This document shows, piece by piece, positions 1 through 8,234 of a stretch of 64,000 nt of DNA. The DNA lies in assembly GCA_011525845.1 (NCBI GenBank), contig WYBP01000017.1:1-64000 (forward strand). Direction: 5' to 3'. This DNA comes from Gemmatimonadaceae bacterium (GTDB lineage: Bacteria; Gemmatimonadota; Gemmatimonadetes; Gemmatimonadales; Gemmatimonadaceae). The position numbers were made by a program, and so were the translations under genes. The notes below the pieces were generated by a model that was given only the letters and a program-made list of their open reading frames with translations, had not been told where the DNA came from and searched no databases. Numbering within the stretch: the stretch's first letter is position 1; every line of letters begins with the position of its first letter.

Positions 1-118
1 AGAGCTGGACGGAAGGTACGCATCGGCGTGAAGGGTGCGAGTGAGAGAGCGGCGAGCGCCCGCGATCGTGCTGCACTCAATACCGACGAAGCCAGCCGCC
101 CGTCACTGGTTGTGCTCA
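1..118 (-). other. Left-edge region, possible start of an integron cassette array
   Basis: This stretch lies beyond an attI-like site on the minus strand. If the integron runs in that direction, this would be the first cassette. On the minus strand an ATG at 23-21 opens a frame that runs off the window edge (MRTFRPA...), but it has no clear ribosome binding site. No complete gene is visible here. The next 100 or so bases up to the integrase are also non-coding as far as can be seen. Confidence 0.25.
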
Positions 119-136
119 GCCTAACGTGTATTAGAC
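119..136 (-). other. attI/attC-like simple recombination site
   Basis: Read on the minus strand the sequence is GTCTAATACACGTTAGGC. It ends in GTTAGGC, a perfect match to the integron core consensus GTTRRRY. Five bases before the core is an inversely oriented CTAA box. This layout resembles the simple site of class 1 attI, where CTAA and GTTAGGC are separated by six bases. The site lies about 150 bp beyond the 3' end of the integrase gene and not at its 5' side, as in the reverse-oriented integrons known from spirochaetes. Assignment as attI rather than the end of an attC is inference. Confidence 0.4.
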
Positions 137-145
137 AGTTCTCGA

Positions 146-238
146 GCGCCAAGCCCCAGCCGCTCGGCACCCGTCGCCCGAGAATACTCACCCCGGCCCC
201 AGCGGCAGCAACCCCCTGCCCACCACAGCGTTGGCGCT
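146..238. repeat. Inverted repeat AGCGCCAA / TTGGCGCT with a third related arm
   Basis: An 8 bp perfect inverted repeat pairs 146-153 with 231-238. A further GCGCCAA copy at 262-268 could compete for the same pairing. The spacing is comparable to stem arms in large attC sites, but no matching GTTRRRY/RYYYAAC pair brackets it convincingly. Confidence 0.3.
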
Positions 239-270
239 TCAGTCGCCGAGGGGTAGCCCTCGCGCCAAGG

Positions 271-292
271 AATTAGGCAGAACTACCTAATT
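271..292 (-). terminator. Hairpin over the integrase stop codon
   Basis: AATTAGG at 271-277 and CCTAATT at 286-292 form a 7 bp perfect stem with an 8 nt loop. The stem includes the TAG stop of the integrase (289-287). It may end integrase transcription, though no long T run follows. Confidence 0.4.
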
Positions 293-1360
293 CGGGGGAC
301 GCGGGGAGGCGGAGCGGCGGGGGACCGGTGAACGTGGCGCCGCCGGGGCGTCGAGCGGACTCGTCACGCCGAGGCCGCCGCGGTTCAGGACGTGCGTGTA
401 GATCATCGTCGTGCTCACGTCACGGTGACCCAGGAGCTCCTGCACGGTCCGGATGTCATACCCCCCCTCGAGGAGGTGGGTGGCGAACGAGTGCCGGAAG
501 GTGTGGCAGGTGACCCGCTTCCGGAGACCGGCGGCGCGCGCGGCACGGGCGACCTCGCGCTGCAGGACGGACTCGTGCACATGGTGCCGCCGGCGCTCGC
601 CATCGGGAGCGACATAAGTGCGCGACGCGGCGAAGAGCCACTGCCAGGAGAAGCTGCGGGCGGCGCCATCCCCGAGCTTGTCGCGCAACGCATCGGGGAG
701 CTCGACGTACCCGCCACCACTCGCCACGTCGCGCCGGTGACGCTCCTGCCACCGGTCGAGGTGAGCCCGGACCGGACCGACGATCGCCTGCGGGACCATC
801 GTGCGGCGGTCATGACCACCCTTCCCGTGCCTCACGGTCAGTTCGCACCGGTCGAGGTCGAGGTCCTTCACCCGCACACGACAGCACTCCATCAGGCGCA
901 GCCCACTCCCGTACAACAACATCGTCATCAGGCGCGCGGTCCCGCGCATCTCCGCGAGCACCTCGGCGGCCTCCTCGCGCGAGAGCACGACCGGCAACCG
1001 GTGCGGACGCTTGGCGACCAGGTGGTCGGTGGGCGCGGAGAACGGGATCTCGAGGACGTCGGTGTACAGGAACTTGATGGCGGCGAGCGCCTGGTTCTGC
1101 GTGTTCGCGGCGACTCCGGTCCTCGCGACCTGGGAGAGGAAGTCGCGCAGGTCGGGCATGTCGAGCGTGCGCGGATGCCGGCCGCGGTGGAAGCGGATGT
1201 AGCGACGGACCCAGAGGAGATAGACCTCCTCGGTGCGCGGACTGTACCGCCTCGCTCGCAAGCGGTCGCGGAAGACGTCGAAGAGCCGGGGGGCGGCGGG
1301 CGCATCGGGCGCGGCGGGCATCGACGGGACGCTCTCGACTGGGGACGCGGTCGGCATCAT
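287..1360 (-). CDS. intI: Integron integrase (IntI family tyrosine recombinase)
   Basis: The product is 357 aa and would recombine attI and attC cassette sites. The catalytic set of tyrosine recombinases is visible: Arg155 in GSGLRLME, a Lys near 180 in HGKGGHDR, His286 and Arg289 in CHTFRHSFATHLL, His312 in LGHRDVSTT, and Tyr321 in MIYTHV. What separates it from XerC/D is the extra segment at about residues 217-256 (LPDALRDKLG, SWQWLFAA, RRHHVHE), which is typical of IntI. The end GVTSPLD also matches IntI proteins. The N-terminal SAM-like domain covers about 25-110. GGAGGAGAGG precedes tandem ATGs at 1360 and 1357, and either may be the start. The 5' side holds only a tRNA and a housekeeping gene, so no array lies on the usual side. 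The C-terminal 20 residues are Pro/Arg-rich and look dispensable. Confidence 0.9.
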   Translation of the reverse strand: MMPTASPVESVPSMPAAPDAPAAPRLFDVFRDRLRARRYSPRTEEVYLLWVRRYIRFHRGRHPRTLDMPDLRDFLSQVARTGVAANTQNQALAAIKFLYTDVLEIPFSAPTDHLVAKRPHRLPVVLSREEAAEVLAEMRGTARLMTMLLYGSGLRLMECCRVRVKDLDLDRCELTVRHGKGGHDRRTMVPQAIVGPVRAHLDRWQERHRRDVASGGGYVELPDALRDKLGDGAARSFSWQWLFAASRTYVAPDGERRRHHVHESVLQREVARAARAAGLRKRVTCHTFRHSFATHLLEGGYDIRTVQELLGHRDVSTTMIYTHVLNRGGLGVTSPLDAPAAPRSPVPRRSASPRPPN

Positions 1361-1446
1361 CCTCTCCTCCCGGCCGTCACCGGGCGCGTGCGGGTCGGCG
1401 TTTGTTCGGGTACCTCCAGTATCGGGAATGGGTCGGAACGGAGCAA

Positions 1447-1476
1447 GCCCCGTCGGCGTGGGATCGCCGACGGGGC
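1447..1476 (-). terminator. Strong hairpin terminator downstream of tRNA-Ile
   Basis: A perfect 12 bp stem pairs 1447-1458 with 1465-1476 around a 6 nt loop. On the minus strand it lies 24 bp after the tRNA-Ile 3' end and is followed by TTGCT. It would also insulate the integrase promoter from tRNA transcription. Confidence 0.65.
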
Positions 1477-1499
1477 CTGGATTCGACAGTGGGATGGAG

Positions 1500-1573
<74 letters not shown>

Positions 1574-1675
1574 GGTCAGAACGTCGAAATAAAGCGCGCG
1601 CGGGGGCGCGGGTCAACCGGGCGGCGTGAGGCGCACGGGGTTGACGCTCGGCCGCCCGCCAGCGATACCCTACCG

Positions 1676-3283
1676 ATGCTCGAGACCGCGGAACTGGGAC
1701 GCACGCTCTCCGACGACGACTACGACGCGGCGGTCCCGGAGCTGCGACAAGCGCTGCTCAAGGCGCACTTCGCGCTCCAGGCGCGGGAGTTCGCGGTCGT
1801 GGTGATCGTCGCGGGCGCGGACGGCGCGGGCAAGGGGGAGATGGTCCACCACCTGAACGAGTGGCTCGACCCGCGGGGGGTGGTCACGCACGCGTTCTGG
1901 GACACGTCGGCAGAGGAACGGGAGCACCCGGAGTACTGGCGCTTCTGGCGCGCGATGCCGGGGGCGGGGCGGATCGGGATCCTCTTCGGGTCGTGGTACT
2001 CGGCGCCGATCCTGGAGCGCGCGCTGCACGGGGGCACGGAGGCGCGGTTCACGGCGGCACTCGAGCGGATCGCGGAGTTCGAGCGGATGCTGACGGACGC
2101 GGGCACGGTGCTGGTGAAGCTCTGGCTGCACCTCCCCGAGGAGGCGCAGCGCGCGCGACTGGACGCACTCGAGGCGAACGGGCGGCTGGGGCCGGACGAC
2201 CGGGCGCACTTCGCGGAGTACGGGCGCCTGCGGGAGGTCTCGGAGACGGCGCTGGCGCGGACGGACCAGCCGGCCGCGCGGTGGCATGTGATCGAGGCGA
2301 CGGACCGGCGTTGGCGGGAGGTGGCGGCGGCGCGCGCGCTGACGGCGGCGATCGAGGCCGGGGGCGCGGCGAGTGACCGGCGCGCGGCGGAGGTGGCGCG
2401 GGCGGGGACGGCGAGCACGGCGAACGCGGCGAACGCGGCGAACCCCGTGAACCCCGCGAACCCCGCGAACCCCGCGAACCCCGCGAACCCCGCGAACCCC
2501 GCGAACCCGGCGAAGACCGCGTCCGCCGCCGGCCCGGAGACCGCGGGCCGCGAGAATGAAGCCCCGGCGATCCCGCGCGTGCTCGACTCGGTGGACCTCT
2601 CCCAGAAGCTCAAGAAGTCCCGGTACGAACCCAGGCTCGACGCGCTGCAGGACCGGCTCAGCCGGCTGGCCTGGCAGGCGCGCGAGGCGGGGCGCGCGAC
2701 GGTGATGGCCTTCGAGGGCTGGGACGCGGCCGGCAAGGGGAGCGCGATCCGGCGCGTGACGCGCGCGATCGACCCGCGACTCTACACGGTGGTCGGGATC
2801 TCGGCGCCCACGGACGAGGAACGCGCACAGCACTACCTCTGGCGCTTCTGGCGGCGGATCCCGCGCGACGGGGCGATGACGATCTTCGACCGCTCCTGGT
2901 ACGGCCGGGTGCTGGTGGAGCGCGTGGAGGGGTTCGCGCGTCCGGACGAGTGGCAGCGCGCCTACGCGGAGATCAACGCGTTCGAGCGGCAGCTCACGGA
3001 CCACGGGGTGGTGCTGCTCAAGTTCTGGATCCACGTGAGCGAGGACGAGCAGCTGGCGCGCTTCCGGGAGCGGGAGACGGTGCCGTGGAAGCGGCACAAG
3101 ATCACGCCGGACGACTGGCGGAACCGGCAGCGGATCCCGGAGTACCGCGCGGCGGTGGAGGAGATGCTGGCGCGGTGCGACCCGCCGTCGGCGCCCTGGA
3201 CGCTGGTGGCGGGGAACGACAAGCGCTTCGCGCGGGTGCAGATCCTCGAGACGATCGTGGAGCGGCTGGAGGGGGCGCTCTAA
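1676..3283 (+). CDS. Tandem-domain polyphosphate kinase 2 (polyphosphate:AMP phosphotransferase type)
   Basis: The 535 aa protein holds two PPK2 domains joined by a low-complexity linker. PPK2 enzymes move phosphate between polyphosphate and nucleotides, and the fused form is known as PAP, which makes ADP from AMP. Domain 1 (about 20-240) has a Walker A GADGAGKGE (Lys53). Its second motif reads GSWYSAP and lacks the Asp-Arg pair seen in domain 2, so it is probably structural. Domain 2 (about 305-535) has GWDAAGKGS (Lys354) and DRSWYGRVLVERVEGF, the expected active pair. The linker is mostly Asn-Pro-Ala triplets encoded by 9 bp repeats. ATG 1676 opens the first recognisable domain residues, and no Shine-Dalgarno is seen. 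A TACCCT hexamer lies 4 nt before it. An open frame continues upstream to 392, but it is antisense to intI and the tRNA. Confidence 0.9.
   Translation: MLETAELGRTLSDDDYDAAVPELRQALLKAHFALQAREFAVVVIVAGADGAGKGEMVHHLNEWLDPRGVVTHAFWDTSAEEREHPEYWRFWRAMPGAGRIGILFGSWYSAPILERALHGGTEARFTAALERIAEFERMLTDAGTVLVKLWLHLPEEAQRARLDALEANGRLGPDDRAHFAEYGRLREVSETALARTDQPAARWHVIEATDRRWREVAAARALTAAIEAGGAASDRRAAEVARAGTASTANAANAANPVNPANPANPANPANPANPANPAKTASAAGPETAGRENEAPAIPRVLDSVDLSQKLKKSRYEPRLDALQDRLSRLAWQAREAGRATVMAFEGWDAAGKGSAIRRVTRAIDPRLYTVVGISAPTDEERAQHYLWRFWRRIPRDGAMTIFDRSWYGRVLVERVEGFARPDEWQRAYAEINAFERQLTDHGVVLLKFWIHVSEDEQLARFRERETVPWKRHKITPDDWRNRQRIPEYRAAVEEMLARCDPPSAPWTLVAGNDKRFARVQILETIVERLEGAL
2422..2511 (+). 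repeat. 9 bp tandem repeat in the PPK2 linker (about 10 copies)
   Basis: The unit is GAACCCCGC with early GAACGCGGC variants. It keeps frame and encodes Asn-(Pro/Ala)-Ala triplets near residues 249-278. Copy number should vary by slippage without breaking the gene. Confidence 0.85.
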
Positions 3284-3288
3284 CGCGA

Positions 3289-3314
3289 ACGGGGGCGCCA
3301 GTCGGCGCCCCCGT
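3289..3314. terminator. Hairpin terminator between convergent genes
   Basis: A perfect 11 bp stem pairs 3289-3299 with 3304-3314 around AGTC. It lies 5 bp after the PPK2 stop and 38 bp before the end of the opposing small gene, so it can serve both strands. No T run follows. Confidence 0.6.
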
Positions 3315-3351
3315 CTCGTCCATCGGTCCACTCGGCTGTTCGTCTGCTCGC

Positions 3352-3618
3352 CTACTCGTCGTACTTGCCGGGCCGGCCCGGGACGGACCGATCATCGTCG
3401 TCGGCGTCGTCGTACTCGTCGTCGAGGTCGATCAGGTCGTCGTCGTCATCGTCCTCGAAGTCGTCATCGTCGTCGTCGAGCTCGTCGTCATCGAACTCGT
3501 CGTCGTCGAGGTCGTCCTCATCGAGATCGTCGGGGAGCACCTCATCGTCACCCGGCTCCTCGTCCGCGTTCTTCTTCTTGGGGCCGAGCACCCATGACGA
3601 CTGCAGCATCGCCGGCAT
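3352..3618 (-). CDS. Small Asp/Glu-rich protein, function unknown
   Basis: The product is 88 aa. A short uncharged start (MPAMLQSSWVLGPKKKN) leads into a tract of about 60 residues that is mostly Asp with some Glu, Leu and Phe, ending PGRPGKYDE. The extreme acidity suggests an intrinsically disordered protein that binds cations or basic partners, but no family is recognised. ATG 3618 is chosen because AGGAGA lies about 10 nt upstream. A second ATG follows three codons later. The opposite strand is also open and would encode poly-Ser, but it has no ribosome binding site. Confidence 0.6.
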   Translation of the reverse strand: MPAMLQSSWVLGPKKKNADEEPGDDEVLPDDLDEDDLDDDEFDDDELDDDDDDFEDDDDDDLIDLDDEYDDADDDDRSVPGRPGKYDE

Positions 3619-3833
3619 TGTCCGCGATCTCCTGGAAGGTTTCCTGACAAGATGCGGCCGGGGCGGCCGGGACGCATCGACAACGGGACGACGGGGAACG
3701 ACAGGAACGAAGGAAAGAGCTTGGAGCGAGCGCAGCACGTCGGGAAGACAGGCGCCTCGATGGCGACCCGACCGACCGTCGTTGCAGTGACTCTTCGGTG
3801 CGGGTCGCGGTCACGGCCGGTCCCCGCCCGCGA

Positions 3834-5669
3834 TCACGACGCCGCGCGTTCCTTCTTCGCCACCCGGTTGATCCGCTTGCGGTCGCTCTCCTTGAGGAGG
3901 CGCTTGCGCAGCCGGATCGAGCCGGGGGTCACCTCGATCAACTCATCATCCTCGATATACTCCAGCGCCCCTTCCAGCGTCAACCGGCGCGGGGGCTCGA
4001 GGACGATGGCGTCGTCGGCGCTCTTGGAGCGCATGTTGGTGAGCTTCTTCTCCTTGGTCGGATTCACGTCCATGTCGCCGGGGCGGGAGTTCTCGCCGAC
4101 GATCATCCCCTCGTACACCTCGTCGCCGGGGGCGACGAAGAGGGTGGAGCGATCCTGGAGGTTGCCGAGCGCGAAGGCGATGATCTTCCCGGCCTCCATG
4201 CTCACGAGGACGCCGCGGAGGCGCCCCTGGAGGGAGCCGGCCCAGGGCCCGTACTCGAGGAACCGGTGGTGGATGATGCCGGTGCCGCGGGTGTCGGTGA
4301 GGAACTCCGAGCGGTACCCGAAGAGGCCGCGCGCGGGGATCTTGTAGACGAGCCGCACGGTGCCGAGCCCCGGGTTCTTCATCTCGATCATGCTGGCCTT
4401 GCGGGGGCCGAGCTTCTCGATGACGATGCCCATGAACTCCTCGGGCACGTCGATCGCGAGCTCCTCGTAGGGCTCGAGCTTCTCGCCGTTGGGGCCGGTG
4501 TGCGTGATCACGCGCGGGCGGGAGACCTGGAACTCGTACCCCTCGCGGCGCATGGTCTCCATGAGGATGGAGAGGTGGAGCTCGCCGCGCCCGGAGACGC
4601 TCCACGCGTCGGTGGACTCGGTGTCCTCGACGCGGAGGGCGACGTTGCGCTCGAGTTCCTTCTCCAGGCGCTCCTTGAGCTGGCGGGAGGTGACGTACTT
4701 CCCGTCCTGGCCGGCGAAGGGGGAGTTGTTGACGAGGAAGTCGACGGAGATGGTCGGCTCCTCGACGGCGATGCCCTCGAGGCGCTCGGGGTGCTCGGGG
4801 TCGGTGATGGTGAGCCCGATCTCGACGCCCTCCAAGCCGGCGAGGGCGACGATCTCGCCCGCGGAGGCGCTGGGCACCTCGATGCGCTCGAGCCCCTCGA
4901 AGCCGTAGAGCTTGGTGACGCGGCCGGGGGTGGCCTTGCCGTTGTGGTCCACGGAGAGGAGGTGGACCGAGTCGCCGACGTGCACGGTGCCGCGCTCGAT
5001 GCGCCCGATGGCGAGGCGACCGAGGTAGTTCGAGTAGTCGATCGTCGAGATGAGCATCTGGAAGGGCGCCTGCGCGTCGCTCGGCGGCGCGGGGACCGTC
5101 TTGACGATCGTCTCGAAGAGCGGCGTGAGGTCCACGGCGGGCACGTCCATGCTCATCGTGGAGGTGCCGTCGCGGCCGGAGGCGTAGACGACGGGGGCGT
5201 CGAGCTGCTCGTCGCTGGCCTCGAGCTCGATCAGGAGGTCGAGGACCTCGTCGTGCACGCGGATGGGGTCGGCGCCGGGGCGGTCGATCTTGTTGATGCA
5301 GACGATGACGCGGCGGCCGAGGGCGAGCGCCTTGCGGAGCACGAAGCGGGTCTGCGGCATCGGGCCGTCGAAGGCGTCGACGACGAGGAGGACGCCGTCG
5401 ACCATGCGGAGGATGCGCTCGACCTCGCCGCCGAAGTCGGAGTGCCCCGGGGTGTCGACGATGTTGAGCTTGGTGTCGCCCCAGTGGACGGAGGTGTTCT
5501 TCGCGAGGATGGTGATGCCGCGCTCGCGCTCGAGCGGGTTCGAGTCCATCACGCGCTCGGCGACGACCTGGTTCTCACGGAAGGCGCCCGCCTGGCGGAG
5601 CATCTTGTCCACGAGGGTGGTCTTGCCGTGATCGACGTGCGCGATGATCGCGATGTTCCGGATTTCCAT
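3834..5669 (-). CDS. typA: Translational GTPase BipA/TypA
   Basis: The 611 aa protein is a ribosome-binding GTPase of the elongation factor family. It acts in ribosome assembly and stress adaptation and is not essential for basic elongation. Visible GTPase motifs are G1 AHVDHGKTT near residue 10, the switch region RERGITI, G3 DTPGHSDF and G4 NKIDRPGA. Length and the C-terminal TypA-specific region ([26 protein letters not shown]) are normal. The ATG at 5669 begins [18 protein letters not shown] exactly as the family does. A TATACT hexamer ends 8 nt before it and there is no properly spaced Shine-Dalgarno, so the mRNA may be leaderless. It is followed 215 bp downstream by the acidic small gene on the same strand. 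Confidence 0.96.
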   Translation of the reverse strand: MEIRNIAIIAHVDHGKTTLVDKMLRQAGAFRENQVVAERVMDSNPLERERGITILAKNTSVHWGDTKLNIVDTPGHSDFGGEVERILRMVDGVLLVVDAFDGPMPQTRFVLRKALALGRRVIVCINKIDRPGADPIRVHDEVLDLLIELEASDEQLDAPVVYASGRDGTSTMSMDVPAVDLTPLFETIVKTVPAPPSDAQAPFQMLISTIDYSNYLGRLAIGRIERGTVHVGDSVHLLSVDHNGKATPGRVTKLYGFEGLERIEVPSASAGEIVALAGLEGVEIGLTITDPEHPERLEGIAVEEPTISVDFLVNNSPFAGQDGKYVTSRQLKERLEKELERNVALRVEDTESTDAWSVSGRGELHLSILMETMRREGYEFQVSRPRVITHTGPNGEKLEPYEELAIDVPEEFMGIVIEKLGPRKASMIEMKNPGLGTVRLVYKIPARGLFGYRSEFLTDTRGTGIIHHRFLEYGPWAGSLQGRLRGVLVSMEAGKIIAFALGNLQDRSTLFVAPGDEVYEGMIVGENSRPGDMDVNPTKEKKLTNMRSKSADDAIVLEPPRRLTLEGALEYIEDDELIEVTPGSIRLRKRLLKESDRKRINRVAKKERAAS

Positions 5670-5677
5670 AGCCCTTA

Positions 5678-5683
5678 AGTATA
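5678..5683 (-). promoter_or_regulatory. -10-like TATACT, leaderless start of typA
   Basis: TATACT on the minus strand ends 8 nt before the typA ATG. With usual -10 to +1 spacing, transcription would begin within about two bases of the start codon. No clear -35 is seen. Confidence 0.5.
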
Positions 5684-5790
5684 ATCGCCCGAGGGGCCGG
5701 GAGTGGGAGGGGCGGAGTGGGGGCGCGCCGGGGGCCGGGGGGTGCCTCGGGCGGTGCCGCGCGCGCGGGGCAGTGCCGAGGGGCGCCGGC

Positions 5791-6489
5791 CTACTCCGGC
5801 GCCGGCGCGCTCGCCGTCTCGGGGTAGTGCTTCTCCATGCAGTCCGGGCAGATCCCGTGGGAGAACCGGGTATCCGAGTGGGAGTGCACATACGCCTCGA
5901 GCTCGGCCCAGGCGCCCTTGCTGTCGCGGACGTTCCGGCAGTGGGCGCAGATGGGGAGGATCTTGTGGAGGATCCGGAGCTCGGCGGTGGTGGTGGCCAG
6001 GGCGAGGCGCGACTGGAGTTCGCGCTCGGCGAGGTCGTGCACCCGCGCCTCGAGCCACTGCTGGTGCCACCCGACGGCGATGCCGAGGGCGTTGGCGAGG
6101 ACCAGGACCACGACGACGGCGGCCTTCTCGAAGACGTCGTACCCCGTGTGCCAGGTGAAGAGGAGGACGATCCCGATGACGGTGATGAGCAGCGCGGGGC
6201 CCAGCTGGCGCGTCCAGCGCGCCGGGAGCACGGCGTAGAGCCCGATGATGACGAGCGTCTCGACGAAGTACTGCGTGATGAACGAGGCGGGCCGGAGGAG
6301 GTGCACCACGACGACCAGCAGGACGATCGCGTAGGAGATCACCGGCACGGCGAAGTCGAACTTGCGCTCGTCGGGGAGCCGGGCGATGCGGAGGATGATC
6401 CCGAACGCGATCGCGAGGACGGCGAGCCGCACCCCGAGCAGGAGGAGGATGCGCGAGAGCGACTGCTGGGACGCCAGGAGGTCGACCAC
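5791..6489 (-). CDS. Multi-pass membrane protein with C-terminal zinc-ribbon-like tail (true start probably 6618)
   Basis: From GTG 6489 the product is 232 aa with about five hydrophobic helices. A short coiled region (HDLAERELQSRLALATTTAELR) follows, then a cytoplasmic tail LPICAHCRN ... FSHGICPDCMEKHYPE. This CxxC...SHGICPxC tail is known at the C-terminus of many response regulators and PAS/GAF proteins, and probably binds a metal. The same frame stays open upstream from 6489 into the end of pilT and encodes EQKRRKLAVIVGILVTP, which looks like a missing first helix. No ATG, GTG or TTG occurs there. AGGGG lies 7 nt before a CTG at 6618 that overlaps the pilT stop as CTGA, so a non-standard start at 6618 is plausible. 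It is last in an operon with the cation efflux gene and pilT. Confidence 0.7.
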   Translation of the reverse strand: MVDLLASQQSLSRILLLLGVRLAVLAIAFGIILRIARLPDERKFDFAVPVISYAIVLLVVVVHLLRPASFITQYFVETLVIIGLYAVLPARWTRQLGPALLITVIGIVLLFTWHTGYDVFEKAAVVVVLVLANALGIAVGWHQQWLEARVHDLAERELQSRLALATTTAELRILHKILPICAHCRNVRDSKGAWAELEAYVHSHSDTRFSHGICPDCMEKHYPETASAPAPE

Positions 6490-6614
6490 CGTGAAGACGA
6501 TGGTCGGGGTGACCAGGATCCCGACGATGACGGCGAGCTTGCGGCGCTTCTGCTCGAACTGCAGCGCCTCGAGGGACGAGACGATGTCGGGGCGCGGGTC
6601 GGCGGGAGCGCGGA

Positions 6615-8234
6615 TCAGCGTCGCACCCCTGGCTTGGCGGCCCCCACCTTGGCGGCGCCCGCCTTGGAGGCGCCCGCACCCGCGCCGGCGCCGGCGCCCG
6701 TGGTCGTGGCCGGCGCGTTGGTCGGGTCCGCATCCACGAACGCGGTGTCGAAACCCTTGGCCTTGAGCTGGTTCACGAACGCGCCCTTGTCCACCGACTT
6801 CATGTACGCCTCCTTGGGCTCGACGAGGCGCTGCTCGACGAGATCGAGGAGCGCATCATTCATTGTAACCATGCCGAGCCGCTTGGAGGTCTGCATGATG
6901 CTCGTGATCTGGAAGGTCTTCCCCTCGCGGATCAGGTTGGAGATCGCGGGGGTCACGAGGAGGATCTCCCAGGCGGCCACGCGCCCGCCCCCGATCTTCT
7001 TGCAGAGCACCTGCGAGATCACGCCCTTGAGCGACTCGGAGAGCATCGTGCGCACCTGCTCCTGCCGGTCGGCGGGGAACTGGTCGATGAGCCGGTCGAT
7101 GGTGCTCGCGGCAGTGGTGGTGTGGAGGGTGCCGAAGACGAGGTGCCCCGTCTCGGCGGTCTCGATCGCGATGCCGACGGTCTCCAGGTCGCGGAGCTCG
7201 CCGACGAGGATGATGTCGGGGTCCTCGCGCAGCGCCGCACGGAGCGCGCTCTTGAAGGAGCCGGTGTGCATCCCCACCTGCCGCTGGGTGACGATGCAGT
7301 TCTTGTTCTCGTGCACGAACTCGATCGGGTCCTCGATGGTGATCACGTGGTCCGAGCGGGAGCGGTTCACGAGGTCGACGAGGGCGCAGAGCGTGGTGGA
7401 CTTCCCCGAGCCGGTGGGGCCGGTGACGAGGACGAGCCCCTTGGTGAGGTAGCAGAGGTTCTGCACCTCGGTGGTGAGCCCGAGCTGGTCGGCGGTGACG
7501 ATGGTGCTGGGGATGACGCGGAAGACGGCGGCCGCACCCTTCCGGTCGCGGAGGACGTTGGCGCGGAAGCGGGCGACGCCGGGGATCTCGTAGGCGAAGT
7601 CGGTGTCGTTGGTCTCCGCGAACTCCTTCCGGTTGCGGTCGGGCATGATCGCGGTGACGAGCGCCTCGAGGGTGGCGGGGTCGAGCTTGGACTGCCCCTC
7701 GATGCGCGCCATCTCCCCGCTGTTGCGCAGGATGGGGGGCTCGCCGACGCGCATGTGGAGGTCGGAGCCGCCGGCCTCGACGAGCATCCGGAGGAGGCGC
7801 TCCATGGCGAGGCGCTCCCCCTCGGGGTCGCCGACGGCCTTCTTGACGTCGGGGACGCGGGGCGCGGGGGCGGCCGCCGCCTCGTCCGCGACGACGACGC
7901 GCTGGATCATCCCGGTGGTGCGGCGGAACTCCCCCTTGTCGTCGAGCACGATCATCACGACGAGCTGCTCGCCCTGGAGCATGGCGCGCACGGCGAAGGC
8001 GCCGTCCTCGCCGGTGTAGAGGAACTTGGCGGGCTGCTTGGCGTCGAGCGCCTGCGCGGCGGAGGCCGGGGCGATCTCCTTGATGAGGTTCACCACCTGC
8101 GCGCCACTCAGCGCCTTGGTGACCGGGCGTGACTGCCCTTCCACCATCAGCACGGCGGCCTCCCCTTCCTTGATGACGAGGGAGTCGGCGCGGTTGGAGA
8201 CCATCACCGAGAGGAGGCGGTCGAGTTGCGGCAT
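6615..8234 (-). CDS. PilT-like type IV pilus retraction ATPase with an extra N-terminal domain
   Basis: The 539 aa protein is longer than PilT (about 345-370 aa). The C-terminal two thirds is a standard hexameric secretion ATPase that powers pilus retraction at the inner membrane. It has an N2 domain starting GGSDLHMRVGEPPI near 155, Walker A GPTGSGKST at 272-280, an Asp box ITIEDPIEF, Walker B DPDIILVGELRD and a His box HLVFGTLHT. Residues 1-110 look like a worn second copy of the PilT N2 domain: LLSVMVSNRADSLVIKEGEA aligns by eye with LLRMLVEAGGSDLHMRVGEP. The tail has Ala-Gly repeats. The ATG follows the stop of the cation efflux gene directly (TAGATG), so the two are translationally linked. 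No other pilus gene lies nearby. PilU is an alternative name. Confidence 0.88.
   Translation of the reverse strand: MPQLDRLLSVMVSNRADSLVIKEGEAAVLMVEGQSRPVTKALSGAQVVNLIKEIAPASAAQALDAKQPAKFLYTGEDGAFAVRAMLQGEQLVVMIVLDDKGEFRRTTGMIQRVVVADEAAAAPAPRVPDVKKAVGDPEGERLAMERLLRMLVEAGGSDLHMRVGEPPILRNSGEMARIEGQSKLDPATLEALVTAIMPDRNRKEFAETNDTDFAYEIPGVARFRANVLRDRKGAAAVFRVIPSTIVTADQLGLTTEVQNLCYLTKGLVLVTGPTGSGKSTTLCALVDLVNRSRSDHVITIEDPIEFVHENKNCIVTQRQVGMHTGSFKSALRAALREDPDIILVGELRDLETVGIAIETAETGHLVFGTLHTTTAASTIDRLIDQFPADRQEQVRTMLSESLKGVISQVLCKKIGGGRVAAWEILLVTPAISNLIREGKTFQITSIMQTSKRLGMVTMNDALLDLVEQRLVEPKEAYMKSVDKGAFVNQLKAKGFDTAFVDADPTNAPATTTGAGAGAGAGASKAGAAKVGAAKPGVRR

Noticed and set aside
28-276. Plus-strand open frame at the left edge
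   Set aside because: It has no ribosome binding site, an unremarkable low-complexity product, and covers the attI-like site and intI hairpin.
1361-1499. attI on the usual 5' side of intI
   Set aside because: No GTTRRRY core with a partner box was found. The region holds the tRNA terminator hairpin, and no cassettes follow.
3365-3790. Serine-rich plus-strand open frame
   Set aside because: It is the mirror of the Asp-rich gene. The minus strand has AGGAGA before its start, and the plus strand has no such support.
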